A stretch of 64,000 nt of DNA, taken from assembly GCA_964387075.1 (NCBI GenBank), contig CAYLVB010000001.1:310001-374000 (forward strand), read 5' to 3'. Shown in pieces: positions 34,194 through 43,204 of the stretch; positions within the stretch are counted from its first letter, which is position 1; each line of letters begins with the position of its first letter. The notes beneath the pieces were generated by a model, which worked only from the letters and a program-made list of their open reading frames with translations, did no database searches and was not told the origin of the DNA. The stretch is from PALSA-968 sp964387075. GTDB taxonomy: Bacteria > Bacteroidota > Bacteroidia > B-17B0 > Aurantibacillaceae. The translations under genes were made by a program, and so were the position numbers.

Positions 34194-35135
34194 CTAGTTT
34201 GCCTTGAATTTACGGGTTGTCGAATAAACCGATGTGTTTCCGGCTTTATCCGTTGTGCTCGCCTTCCAGAAATAGTTAGTCCCGCTTATGAAGCCCGCTC
34301 CGGAGGTTACCTGGTATATTGTTCCGTTCATTTTCTGTCTTACAAGTACCGAAGCATATGTAGAATCGCTGGCCACCAGTAAACTATCGAAATAGCCGCC
34401 ACTTCCGGTATTCCATTTCAGGGAGTCGTTTAAGGTTAAGGTCGCATTGTTTACAGGAAGCAATAAAACCGGGGCCGAAGGAACCGTTTGATCGATCAAC
34501 AATATACGTGAACTATAGGCAGAATTAGTGAATTGGTTCTCAGCACGCACTTTCCATGTATAAGTCCCTTCCTGGCTGAAGGTATAGGCAAAACTTGTCC
34601 CGGTGGTAACGGAACTTGTTAGTGTTCCCCCGGATGAATTCAAAACATCAATCTTATACTGTGTGGCATTCGAAACAGAGGCCCATGTAAAAGTTTGGCT
34701 TAAATTCGCCGAATAGGTTGAATCAGCCGGGGACATGAGTGCAACGGTAATATTGGTCATATCATTGGTGGTATCGATCACAAAGCTACGGGTCGAATAA
34801 GCTGTACTACCTGCATTATTAGATGCACGCACCCTCCACTCGTAGGTCCCAGGATTTAGAATTAAAGTGAATTTATTTGACGTAACTGTCGTATCCGCAA
34901 CAAGGTTTATTACGCTGGTAAAGGAAGGCGAAACGATCTGCAATTGATAATTATCTGCATCTTTTACTTCATCCCACCAGAAAGTAATGGAATTATACGG
35001 AGTATGAACACCGTTACCTGGTGCCAGAATATTCACAGTTTTCTTTGTTATATCTGCAGCAATAATATCCTTTGTGCAATAATTGAATAGAAGAACTCCC
35101 ACTGCAAGGGAAATAAATAGACATATCTTTTTCAT
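34194..35135 (-). CDS. Lipoprotein-like protein with FN3-like repeats in the pilus operon
   Basis: Starting at the ATG at 35135, one base after the upstream stop, gives MKKICLFISLAVGVLLFNYC with an atypical lipobox (FNYC), 313 residues; a longer start at 35162 is less likely. The mature protein has three FN3-like domains with repeated motifs: ITFWWDEVKDADNYQLQIVS, GTYEWRVRASNNAGS, FTWASVSNATQYKIDVL, GTYTWKVRAENQF. It sits between the GspM-like and GspC-like genes, which no classical system has. It may be an outer membrane anchored pilotin, secretin partner or pseudopilus tip cap. Role is inference. Confidence 0.65.
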   Translation of the reverse strand: MKKICLFISLAVGVLLFNYCTKDIIAADITKKTVNILAPGNGVHTPYNSITFWWDEVKDADNYQLQIVSPSFTSVINLVADTTVTSNKFTLILNPGTYEWRVRASNNAGSTAYSTRSFVIDTTNDMTNITVALMSPADSTYSANLSQTFTWASVSNATQYKIDVLNSSGGTLTSSVTTGTSFAYTFSQEGTYTWKVRAENQFTNSAYSSRILLIDQTVPSAPVLLLPVNNATLTLNDSLKWNTGSGGYFDSLLVASDSTYASVLVRQKMNGTIYQVTSGAGFISGTNYFWKASTTDKAGNTSVYSTTRKFKAN

Positions 35136-35136
35136 G

Positions 35137-35670
35137 TCAGGTTTTTTTATAATGTTGTACATACAGAGTCAATAGTAGCTCCTGCTTTTTTAATTTGTTA
35201 TTTTTTATTGTATAAAACTGTATAGAGGCAATATGCCCACCGGTTCTTTTCTTTTGCTCAAGTAAATATACGAGTTCGAGCAACTCTTTGTACGATCCTT
35301 CCAGGGTGATAAAACTGGATTCAATGAGATACCCATTACGACTCGCGAAAGCGGCAGATGGAATCTCTTTTATTGCACAACCCGTACTATTACAATACTC
35401 TGTAATGTGCTCCAATAAAAGGTCCATTACTTTTTTTGTTGTGTCTGTCTGTCCGCCTGTTTGTTTATCAATATTCCTAATCAAGGCTTTCAGTATTGCT
35501 GTTTTTTCTCCCAAGTCCTTCGATTGCTGAAGCTTTGCTTCTTTTTGACCGCAATCTGAGGCCACGGCAATAGTTTCTTTAATGGCCAGGAAATAAACCA
35601 ACACAAGCGCAAGGATTATAGCCCCTGCCAACAATCTCAATTTATTTTTTGTTGTTAGCTTTTCCAGCAC
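35137..35670 (-). CDS. GspM/PilO-like inner membrane protein
   Basis: 177 residues: one transmembrane segment near the N-terminus (LRLLAGAIILALVLVYFLAI), a coiled region (about 40-80), and a C-terminal ferredoxin-like domain (SSFITLEGSYKELLELVYLL, ELLLTLYVQHY) typical of PilO/GspM. The partner is the GspL-like protein, whose stop shares a base with this start, as in T2SS and T4P operons. The two form the inner membrane alignment complex. Supported by fold and gene order, not by strong motifs. Confidence 0.65.
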   Translation of the reverse strand: MLEKLTTKNKLRLLAGAIILALVLVYFLAIKETIAVASDCGQKEAKLQQSKDLGEKTAILKALIRNIDKQTGGQTDTTKKVMDLLLEHITEYCNSTGCAIKEIPSAAFASRNGYLIESSFITLEGSYKELLELVYLLEQKKRTGGHIASIQFYTIKNNKLKKQELLLTLYVQHYKKT

Positions 35671-36899
35671 TATTTTAACTTTAGTGTGAGATTAAATTTT
35701 CCACTTTCCTTTTCTGATTCCTGTTCAAAATTATCCAAAACCACATCTTGAATAAATTCCTTTGTTTTAAGTAAATTGATCCAGTTATTCAGCAAGATGC
35801 TTTTATCGCATAATCCCCTTACCATTATTTTTTTACTATCAAATTCAATAACCGAATCCTTTTCGATACGGTTCTTTAATGGATAAACTGCCAAATACGT
35901 CAAATTTAGATCCTCGGGAAGGTCATACAGTAACCGATCGGTAAAATAAGAAGTCTTCGAGCTTAACGCTAAGCCTGATCTTTCAAGAAATTCTTTCTTA
36001 CTCTGTAGATCCTTGCTCAATTTTTCATGGGCAGTTATAGCGCCTTCATGAACAGCTAACTCATTATCCAATTTTTTTTGTTTATCAAAATAACTACTGA
36101 AGACCAGGAAATTTGCCATGCAAATACCCAGAATAACTCCTGCGGAGGTCCGTAAAAGGCGTGTAAAAGCCCTTGAGTTCCTGTATTCATCATATTTAAA
36201 AATCACCGGATCATTTGAATGGCTGATATTAGCCACCGGCAGAAAATAATGAAGCGCAACACAAAAAGAATTAAGGGCGGCAGAAACTACAGAGAATCCC
36301 TCCAGATTCAAAGTCGCATCCACATTTTTGTCATTTTGGAACTGATATTCTTTAATTTTACCATCCTCGGTTTCTATACGATGCTGAGCCCATTCGTAAG
36401 TATAAACAGAAGACCGTACTCCTTGTAAGGCAAGAGAGTTTTCAATAGCAAAGGGGCCAATAAAAAAATCGATCACTTTATAACCCAATGCTTCAATCTT
36501 TTCTACCCATTCATCAGCCTTATCTTTCCTTATCACAGATGCAAAGCCCTGGCCGGCCAACCCTTTATATAACTGGGTATAAAATTCCCTTTCATTACCA
36601 GTTGGAAAAACTTTTTGGAAAGCCGAGGAGGTCGTTTCCTGCTCACCCACACTTATCTTTTTATGGATAATTGACTTGCCATTGAATACAAGCGCCACAG
36701 GTAGGCCTTTAGGCAAAGCAGTAGAAATTTCCTCTAAACTTGCCAGATTCGTTTTAGAATCGGTTATGGAAACTTTATTTCCCTTTTTTTCGCAGATACA
36801 GCAATTCAGTTCTTGCCTATTGTCCAGGAAACAAATCTCGATACCCAACACCTTGTTTGTTTTGTACAGGAAATTCTCGACAAAAGCAGGCAGGCGCAT
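35670..36899 (-). CDS. GspL-like protein (PilM plus PilN arrangement)
   Basis: 409 residues. The N-terminal 240 residues look like a cytoplasmic actin-like (PilM/GspL) domain, a transmembrane segment follows at about 255-275 (TSAGVILGICMANFLVFSSY), then a coiled coil (about 280-310) and a periplasmic ferredoxin-like domain (LTYLAVYPLKNRIEKDSVIE, KFNLTLKLK) as in PilN/GspL. In T2SS GspL recruits the GspE ATPase to the membrane. Gene order D-L-M-x-C fits this. The actin-like motifs are not clear enough to judge nucleotide binding. Confidence 0.65.
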   Translation of the reverse strand: MRLPAFVENFLYKTNKVLGIEICFLDNRQELNCCICEKKGNKVSITDSKTNLASLEEISTALPKGLPVALVFNGKSIIHKKISVGEQETTSSAFQKVFPTGNEREFYTQLYKGLAGQGFASVIRKDKADEWVEKIEALGYKVIDFFIGPFAIENSLALQGVRSSVYTYEWAQHRIETEDGKIKEYQFQNDKNVDATLNLEGFSVVSAALNSFCVALHYFLPVANISHSNDPVIFKYDEYRNSRAFTRLLRTSAGVILGICMANFLVFSSYFDKQKKLDNELAVHEGAITAHEKLSKDLQSKKEFLERSGLALSSKTSYFTDRLLYDLPEDLNLTYLAVYPLKNRIEKDSVIEFDSKKIMVRGLCDKSILLNNWINLLKTKEFIQDVVLDNFEQESEKESGKFNLTLKLK

Positions 36900-36903
36900 G
36901 GCA

Positions 36904-38805
36904 TTATCCGTAAATGGTGGTAGGTTTAATAAAAATAACCAGTTTATTGTCTTTCTTCACGCGGGTACGATTACTGAAGAACCACTTTATGATAGGAATC
37001 CTTGATAAAAGTGGTAACCCGGAGCCCGTTTCATTAGATTGATGATCTTCCAGCCCACCCAGCATGATCATTTCCCCATTCTTCACGCGGATATAAGACT
37101 GAAAATCCCTGCTGATGCTGCCTGGAGGTGCAGTTGGTGATATTCTCGCCGTAAAAGTAGATTGCTTTACGGTTATTTTAAGCGTAACCTGTTCATCGTC
37201 GGAAACCTGTGGATCAATGGTAATGGCAAGGTCTGCATTCACGGATTTATATTGCTGCGCTTGTACCACGGTATTGTTGCCGGCACTTTGCAATACATTA
37301 TTGTTTGTCTCAAGATAATACTGGGTTTCCCCTATGCTCATTTTTGCCTCGTTGCCATTCAAGGTTGCGAGCTGGGGAGTAGAACGTATCTTTACAATAC
37401 CTTGCGACTCCATCGCGTTGATAACCGCATAAAAATTTGGAGTAACAAATCCCAAATTGATGCTGGGAAGCAGCCCGGCTACTCCCGAAATAACATTATT
37501 GATACTATTGGCATTCAATGTATAATTGCTTACCGGAATTACCGAACCTCCGGTGGTAGCAGGCTTATTACCAAGGCCTGCACTAATACCTGCTGCAAAA
37601 GTGTTGCTCTTTTGCACATCCACGATCATTACTTCAATATATATGACGGGAACAACTAAGTCGATCTCTCTAAGGAACTTTTCTATCTCGTTGGTACGTG
37701 GTTCTGATCCACTCACAATAATGCCATTCAGATCGTTGAATACCTTTATATCGACATCCTTTTTAAGATCGGCAGGCATATAATCCATGATCTTTGTAAT
37801 AGTACGATTCTTTAAGCGAACCAACTTGCTCACACGCAAACCTTCCAGGTTCCTGTCCCCAAAAAGATAAACATCACCTTCCTTTTTAAAAGTGTAGGAA
37901 GTTCCGTTGAAGAGGTATTTTAAAAAGTCTTCATACGTGGAATTCTTTACCGAAACCGTAGCATTTCCCTTGAGCTCATTAAAAAGGTAATAATTTTGTT
38001 TGGTGATACCTGACACTTGTGACAGAATATCAGAGATCGGAATATTTTGCCCTTCCACACTCAAACCTCCATTTTCATAATTAATCGAGAGGCCCTGAAT
38101 GTTCTTTCCGCTGTTTATATTTACCAGATTGCCATTAGCGGGTGGGGTGTTGCCGGTGCTGGCATTCTTAATCGCTTTTTCCACGAGATAAAAACTATCG
38201 GAAGTCAGCGTAATTTTAAGATCGTTGGCAAAGCCAAGTTTATCCAACGCGTTATTAAAAGATGCGTTCTGAACAAATCCGCTCACCATTTTATTGCTCA
38301 ATTCAGGAGAGAAAACAATATTCTTTTTTGATTGTTTGGTTATTTCCTTCGTAACTGCTGACAAGGAATCATTATTCAGATCGTAACTAAGCAGATCCCC
38401 TATAGGCTCGTAATTCACATTGATCTTTTTCAAGGTTATCTTAGGTTGCGAGGGCGGGGCAGTATACTTTGAAAAAGATATAATAGGGCCAATTAAGGTT
38501 ATATCAAGATCGTATTTATTGGCCAGGAACAAAAATACTTCCTGTACAGTTACTTTTGCAAAGTTATTATTGATCTTTACATCTACACCGGGGTCTACCG
38601 TTACATTAAGATCATGAGCGACACCTATTCCGCGGATAAAATCCTGGATGGGAATGTTGTTCACATCCATGGCAAGTTTCTGATTAAGACCAGGAGTGGT
38701 TTTCGATAGTTCAAACAACTTCTGCTCCAGTATTGCAATACGATCCTGTGCATTTGCAAAAGAGCAAACGAAGAAAAAAATGAGTATGAAGACCCTTTTA
38801 ATCAT
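36904..38805 (-). CDS. gspD: Secretin, GspD/PilQ family outer membrane channel
   Basis: 633 residues. Signal peptide to about residue 19 (FVCSFANAQ). An N-terminal STN/N0-type domain is followed by N1-N3-like modules (DFIRGIGVAHDLNVTVDPGV, VSKLVRLKNRTITKIMDYMP, IKVFNDLNGIIVSGSEPRTN) and the secretin core (VPVIYIEVMIVDVQKSNTFA to GSGLPLLSRIPIIKWFFSNR, VIFIKPTTIY). A secretin forms the outer membrane pore through which pili or folded cargo leave. ATG overlaps the stop of the ATPase gene by eight bases. No S-domain is visible at the C-terminus, so targeting may rely on the lipoprotein encoded nearby. Confidence 0.88.
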   Translation of the reverse strand: MIKRVFILIFFFVCSFANAQDRIAILEQKLFELSKTTPGLNQKLAMDVNNIPIQDFIRGIGVAHDLNVTVDPGVDVKINNNFAKVTVQEVFLFLANKYDLDITLIGPIISFSKYTAPPSQPKITLKKINVNYEPIGDLLSYDLNNDSLSAVTKEITKQSKKNIVFSPELSNKMVSGFVQNASFNNALDKLGFANDLKITLTSDSFYLVEKAIKNASTGNTPPANGNLVNINSGKNIQGLSINYENGGLSVEGQNIPISDILSQVSGITKQNYYLFNELKGNATVSVKNSTYEDFLKYLFNGTSYTFKKEGDVYLFGDRNLEGLRVSKLVRLKNRTITKIMDYMPADLKKDVDIKVFNDLNGIIVSGSEPRTNEIEKFLREIDLVVPVIYIEVMIVDVQKSNTFAAGISAGLGNKPATTGGSVIPVSNYTLNANSINNVISGVAGLLPSINLGFVTPNFYAVINAMESQGIVKIRSTPQLATLNGNEAKMSIGETQYYLETNNNVLQSAGNNTVVQAQQYKSVNADLAITIDPQVSDDEQVTLKITVKQSTFTARISPTAPPGSISRDFQSYIRVKNGEMIMLGGLEDHQSNETGSGLPLLSRIPIIKWFFSNRTRVKKDNKLVIFIKPTTIYG

Positions 38806-40228
38806 TCATCAAAAGTGAATAGATCTCGTCGATAGAGGTTTGCCCATTATATAAAAGTTCAAATGCATTATCAGCCAAAGTTTTGATATTATTCTGCTTC
38901 AAATAATCGAAGATTGTAAATGTATTGTTTTTGATACAATCCGCCAAATGTTTGTCAATGGGAATTACTTCGTAGAGAGCCCTCCTTCCTTTGAAACCCG
39001 TATAGTGGCAGTTCTCACAACCCTGTGGTACATAATGCTTTTCAAGTGCCCTGGGAGCAATATATTTTTTCGGTAACACTGCCGAATTAAAAACTTCCTC
39101 TTTCTTACAAAATGGGCAAAGGGTTCTCACAAGCCGTTGGGCCACACTGGTATTCAATGTACTTGCCACTAAAAAAGGAGCCAGTCCCATGTCAATCAGA
39201 CGTGCAATGGTACCCCATGCTGAATTGGTATGTATGGTCGAAAGCACTAAATGCCCTGTAAGCGCGGCGCGTACAGCCATCTGTGCTGTCTCAGCATCCC
39301 GGATCTCACCGAGCATAATAATATCGGGGTCCTGCCGTAGAAAAGTACGCAAAGCCTTAGAGAAAGTTAGACCAATATCTTCCTTCAACTGCACCTGGTT
39401 GATGCCTTCCAATGTATATTCAATTGGATCCTCAATAGTGAGAATATTACTTGTAGTCTTATTAAGCAATTTCAGCGTAGCGTACAGTGTTGTTGTCTTT
39501 CCCGAACCGGTTGGGCCACTGATAAGTAATATCCCATGCGGTTTTTTCACTCCTTCCAGGTAATGCTGCTTCTGGAGTTCAGAAAAACCTAACTTCTCAA
39601 TATCGATATTAGCAGCATCATTATTCAAAAGACGTAATACGATTTTCTCCCCATGCAATGTAGGAAGTATCGAAACACGTATATCCGTTTTAATTCCATC
39701 TGCGTTGAAATTTATACGACCATCCTGAGGAAGTCTTCTTTCTGCAATATCGCACTCTGCCTTAACTTTAATCTTGTTAATAACAGTGGGATACTCCGAT
39801 TTACTTAGGGCGTATCGCTCTATTAAACGTCCATCGATACGCATACGAATGCGGCACTTATCGTCATATATCTCAATATGAATGTCGCTGCTTCCAAGCC
39901 CTTTCGCTTCGCTGATAAGCAAGCTCAGGAAATCTTCTGAACGAACCTGGAGGTTTTTTACCTTGGCATTTGCAGCCTGGTTGCGCCTGTAATACTTGCC
40001 CAAGGTTTTCTGCACAAGCTCGGGATCGGATTTCTCAAGTAGTATTGTTTTACCAAAGAGTATCTCCAGTTCGGACAAAACATCCTGCTCATTTCTTGAA
40101 GAATCGAAATACAACTCTAATCTATCCTTATCATCGGATTTTGGAACAACTCCATAATGCCATGCTTGCTCGCTGGTAATAACTTGCTGCAGGTCAAATG
40201 AGAGTGGTATATAATCCAGTGTTTCCAT
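38798..40228 (-). CDS. gspE: GspE/PilB-type assembly ATPase
   Basis: 476 residues. It has an N-terminal MshEN-like region (about 1-80), then the catalytic part with GPTGSGKT (238-245, Walker A), Asp-box region EDPIEYTLEGINQVQ (266-280), Walker B IIMLGEIRD (303-311) and His box LSTIHTN (329-335), all as in GspE/PilB. A tetracysteine zinc site, C371-x2-C374 and C404-x2-C407, is the GspE/PilB marker and distinguishes it from PilT. It powers pilus or pseudopilus assembly at the inner membrane. All key residues are present. It lies between the prepilin peptidase and secretin genes. Confidence 0.92.
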   Translation of the reverse strand: METLDYIPLSFDLQQVITSEQAWHYGVVPKSDDKDRLELYFDSSRNEQDVLSELEILFGKTILLEKSDPELVQKTLGKYYRRNQAANAKVKNLQVRSEDFLSLLISEAKGLGSSDIHIEIYDDKCRIRMRIDGRLIERYALSKSEYPTVINKIKVKAECDIAERRLPQDGRINFNADGIKTDIRVSILPTLHGEKIVLRLLNNDAANIDIEKLGFSELQKQHYLEGVKKPHGILLISGPTGSGKTTTLYATLKLLNKTTSNILTIEDPIEYTLEGINQVQLKEDIGLTFSKALRTFLRQDPDIIMLGEIRDAETAQMAVRAALTGHLVLSTIHTNSAWGTIARLIDMGLAPFLVASTLNTSVAQRLVRTLCPFCKKEEVFNSAVLPKKYIAPRALEKHYVPQGCENCHYTGFKGRRALYEVIPIDKHLADCIKNNTFTIFDYLKQNNIKTLADNAFELLYNGQTSIDEIYSLLMND

Positions 40229-40231
40229 TCT

Positions 40232-40753
40232 TTATACATCCATCGCGATCAAGATCCAGTCGTCATTCCAAATAGCGAGGGGGGAATAAAAATACATAAT
40301 TATTCGGCCTATGCAATAGAATAGGGCAATAAATCCCGCCAAGGGGATTTGCGGGGAAGAGCCCGAGGAAAATGCCCTGTAAACCATGTATATAAAAAGA
40401 GAGAGAAGAAGCGTAAGGGTTAAGAACAGTATGAAGTTAACTGTAGAAAACGATAGTGCCAGAACCAGTATGAGCCATAGATCAGCACCTCCAATAGATT
40501 GAACAAGTTTAGCAATCCCCTTATACCTGATAAGATAGTAAAGTGCCACAACAAGAAACTCTATTAATAAGAATCCAAGATTCAGTCCAGATGCCTTTAG
40601 GACTTGGTTATAAGGTCTTAACCAAAAGGCTTCCATTCCTATAAAAGCAGTAATACCAAAAAGGATCCAAACAGAAACCCTTCTTTCCCTCAGATCCTGA
40701 TAAAAAATTAATAATGAAAAAAGACTTATGGCTACCAGGAAAAAAAGAGCCAT
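40232..40753 (-). CDS. Minimal A24 prepilin peptidase
   Basis: 173 residues with six or so transmembrane segments. Two aspartates in the A24 positions are seen: Asp20 in FYQDLRERRVS and Asp91 in SIGGADLWLI; the latter replaces the usual GxGD with GGAD. The N-terminal zinc and methylase part of PilD/GspO is absent, so only cleavage may occur. It cleaves the leader of the prepilins encoded next door. Gene spacing is 1 and 3 bp to its neighbours. Identification is good for the family, activity is inferred. Confidence 0.72.
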   Translation of the reverse strand: MALFFLVAISLFSLLIFYQDLRERRVSVWILFGITAFIGMEAFWLRPYNQVLKASGLNLGFLLIEFLVVALYYLIRYKGIAKLVQSIGGADLWLILVLALSFSTVNFILFLTLTLLLSLFIYMVYRAFSSGSSPQIPLAGFIALFYCIGRIIMYFYSPLAIWNDDWILIAMDV

Positions 40754-40754
40754 T

Positions 40755-41219
40755 CTAATCAGGAGTTACTTCCTTCAACTTATCGTTTTGGTCCACTTGC
40801 CAAACGTTGAAGATACCATCACCATCGAAATCAGTCACGGAAGTTGCTTTTGCCAAAAAACCTTTATTACTCGCGTCCGCTACTTCGATCTTATAATTAG
40901 CCGTACCCTCTTCTGTAACCAGAGCTGGTTGCTCATATCCTATTTCCTGAAGATTTGAAGAATACTTAGAATTCATAAAGAAATGTGTCTTTTCCAACTG
41001 AAGCACGTGTTTCAATTGCAATTGAGCTTCTAATGACTTAGTTTTAGAGATGAGGGGCATTAGTTTCGGTAATGCTAAGAGTATAAGAATGCCAATGATG
41101 CAAAGTGTGGTCAGCAATTCCATCATGGTAAATGCATCCAATTTTTTATTTCCAATATGCTTATTCCCGCTACGCATTCTGGGAGCTAATATATTAATTT
41201 TTTTATAACAGAAAACCAC
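40755..41219 (-). CDS. gspG: GspG-like major pseudopilin / prepilin
   Basis: 154 residues from a GTG at 41219 that overlaps the upstream stop; an ATG at 41177 is the more likely start and gives a 15-residue leader. The class III prepilin signal is DA|FTMMELLTTLCIIGILILL, with E5 after the cleavage site and a hydrophobic helix. Ala replaces Gly at -1. The C-terminus has acidic Asp-rich loop VTDFDGDGIFNVWQVDQ, as in Ca2+-binding GspG. It is the shaft subunit of a pseudopilus or pilus. Cleavage by the peptidase next door is expected. Major subunit is inferred from size and the FDGDG loop. Confidence 0.8.
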   Translation of the reverse strand: MVFCYKKINILAPRMRSGNKHIGNKKLDAFTMMELLTTLCIIGILILLALPKLMPLISKTKSLEAQLQLKHVLQLEKTHFFMNSKYSSNLQEIGYEQPALVTEEGTANYKIEVADASNKGFLAKATSVTDFDGDGIFNVWQVDQNDKLKEVTPD

Positions 41220-42367
41220 TAACCGCCTACGCTGGTACTTAACTGGAACATAGGTAAGTACATCGAAACCAGAATAAAGCCTACCATTAATCCTAAGAAA
41301 ATAATAAATACAGGCTCGATCAATTTGCCCAAAATGGCGTTTTGATGATCAACCTCGTCAGAAAACTGACGTTCAAGCTTTTCGAAAATAGTATCATTCT
41401 TGTTAGTTTCCTCCGCTACCTTGATCAGTGATATCAAACGCCTGTTAAATATTTCATGTTTGGAGAGACTTTCATGAAGGAGCTTCCCTTTAAAAATGTC
41501 CTCCTGCACTTCTTTTAAGGCCACTTCCAGTGGATAAAAATCAATCATCTTTTCCACCAGCCCTATCGCATCGGTTAATCTTGTCTTTGAACGGATCAAT
41601 AGTTTCATAGACTGGCAGAAACGTGTGAGATAAATTTTTACTACAAGCGATCCTAAAACAGGAATTTTTAATACTATCCTTGAGAAAAAACCTCGAAACC
41701 ACTTTTGCTTTCGCTGCGAATACAAGGCTATTCCAATACCCGTACCTATTAAAAAAAACAATCCCGCATACTTTGAGAAACTATTCGACAAAGCTATGAT
41801 CAATTTAGTGCTTTCCGGCAGATCGCCCCCAACTTGCTTAAAAATATCCTTGAACATGGGTACCACAGTGGTCAACATAAAGTAAACGGCACCGAAAGCT
41901 ATAATTATTACCACCATCGGATAAGAAAGCGTACCGATTATCTGTCTCTTCAATTTGATCTGCCCCGCATAAAAAAGAGAAAGTTCATTAAGTACCTCGT
42001 TAAGTTGGCCGGTTTCCTCTCCTATTTCAACGCTATGATATTCGTAGGAGGTGAACTCAGGCATAGTACGCATCACCTGTGAAATACTTTTGCCGTTGAT
42101 CACTTCATCGCGGAGATGCTCAAACAATTTTTTTTCCTTCCCTTTCTTGGCTTCTTCGGCAACCAATTCCAATGCGGTTTTGGCATCTACCCCGGCAGAT
42201 AAAAGGATGGAAAGTTCGGAATAAAACCACTCCTTTCGTTTGTTATCAAACCTTTTTCCAAATAGCGTAATGTCCTGGCTAAGTAGTTTAGAAAAACTGA
42301 AGCTCTCTTTTTGAGACTCATTTCCTTTTTTCGCAACAACTATGTTTTTTATATCAATTCCACTCAT
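41219..42367 (-). CDS. gspF: GspF/PilC inner membrane platform protein
   Basis: 382 residues. Two T2SSF cytoplasmic domains (about 45-140 and 240-345; repeat motif LSILLSAGVDAKTALELVAE and SMKLLIRSKTRLTDAIGLVE) alternate with three transmembrane helices (LSYPMVVIIIAFGAVYFMLT, YAGLFFLIGTGIGIALYS, FIIFLGLMVGFILVSMYLPM). This is the standard GspF/PilC architecture. It links the ATPase to the growing pseudopilus. Overlap of four bases with the upstream gene supports the operon. Confidence 0.9.
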   Translation of the reverse strand: MSGIDIKNIVVAKKGNESQKESFSFSKLLSQDITLFGKRFDNKRKEWFYSELSILLSAGVDAKTALELVAEEAKKGKEKKLFEHLRDEVINGKSISQVMRTMPEFTSYEYHSVEIGEETGQLNEVLNELSLFYAGQIKLKRQIIGTLSYPMVVIIIAFGAVYFMLTTVVPMFKDIFKQVGGDLPESTKLIIALSNSFSKYAGLFFLIGTGIGIALYSQRKQKWFRGFFSRIVLKIPVLGSLVVKIYLTRFCQSMKLLIRSKTRLTDAIGLVEKMIDFYPLEVALKEVQEDIFKGKLLHESLSKHEIFNRRLISLIKVAEETNKNDTIFEKLERQFSDEVDHQNAILGKLIEPVFIIFLGLMVGFILVSMYLPMFQLSTSVGG

Positions 42368-42873
42368 TGCAAGCTGTTGTAAAGACTATCGAGCCTTATC
42401 AGGTTCTCCGAATCATATGGCTTTTCAAAGATAAGACGATGAAACCCTCCGAAAAAATTTATTTCAAGGGTTATCTTTTGTACAGGGGACTTAACTTTTA
42501 ACATCGAATCCTCCTTCCAAAAAAAAGCACTTCTCTTAAGGTCAAGATTTATAGTATCTGCCTCGTTTTGGCTGGTTTTAAATAAAATACATTTCTCGTT
42601 AAAGACAATCTGCTTTATTTCCTTACCTCCTTTTAAAAACAACAAGCCTTCTCTGGTTTTCAGTACTTCATCTGATCGCTGCATGAGGTTATCAAGATAA
42701 TTTGTCGCCCGGCAATGATCGCTTACCTTATCATTTATCGCACGGTACTTCAAAAATCCCCGGAGTAAGTAATTATAAGAGAAATAAGCCACGGAAATGA
42801 TAATGATCGACAATACTAATGTGATCATTACTTCGGGTAAAGTAAATGCCCTCATTTTACGCATCCTACTCAT
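42364..42873 (-). CDS. GspJ/PilW-like minor prepilin
   Basis: 169 residues. Leader MSRMRKMRA then FTLPEVMITLVLSIIIISVA, with E5 and the long hydrophobic helix, so this is a type III signal; the residue before cleavage is Ala. Its C-terminal beta domain (LEINFFGGFHRLIFEKPY) resembles GspJ/PilW. It would be a minor tip subunit. The stop overlaps the start of the GspF-like gene by four bases. Subclass is tentative. Confidence 0.72.
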   Translation of the reverse strand: MSRMRKMRAFTLPEVMITLVLSIIIISVAYFSYNYLLRGFLKYRAINDKVSDHCRATNYLDNLMQRSDEVLKTREGLLFLKGGKEIKQIVFNEKCILFKTSQNEADTINLDLKRSAFFWKEDSMLKVKSPVQKITLEINFFGGFHRLIFEKPYDSENLIRLDSLYNSLQ

Positions 42874-43204
42874 TGATCACAAGTTGCTTTTGTTCCCATA
42901 ATAACATTCCATTCTCCGCTTTAACGGTCACGCGCATATCAATAAGGTCATTATCCCCCTTATAGGGTTTGCACGCTTTTTCTATTTTCATTCCCTGGAT
43001 TCCGAGGCTCGCGTCAAGAAAGTCCTTTTTTGAACAACTTTTGTCTATTACTTCACACGCAATATAAAACGCCCTTAATCGCTGAACTCCGTTCTGTGAA
43101 GATAGTACCCGTGTATAGATCATAACAGCAAGTGTACTGCAAAAAAGTATAATGGTCATAGAGACCAGGGTTTCAACCAATGTGCCTGCTCTTAGTTTAA
43201 CCAT
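42866..43204 (-). CDS. GspI/PilV-like minor prepilin
   Basis: 112 residues with leader MVKLRA and GTLVETLVSMTIILFCSTLA, E5 conserved. The short C-terminal domain has two Cys (IACEVIDKSCSKKDF), possibly a disulphide. Small size and position before the GspJ-like gene fit GspI/PilV, a tip-complex initiator. Its stop overlaps the next start by eight bases and its start overlaps the GspK-like stop by 13. Confidence 0.68.
   Translation of the reverse strand: MVKLRAGTLVETLVSMTIILFCSTLAVMIYTRVLSSQNGVQRLRAFYIACEVIDKSCSKKDFLDASLGIQGMKIEKACKPYKGDNDLIDMRVTVKAENGMLLWEQKQLVINE

Noticed and set aside
37162..37659. 165-residue plus-strand open frame
   Set aside because: Antisense to the secretin gene, no promoter or domain.
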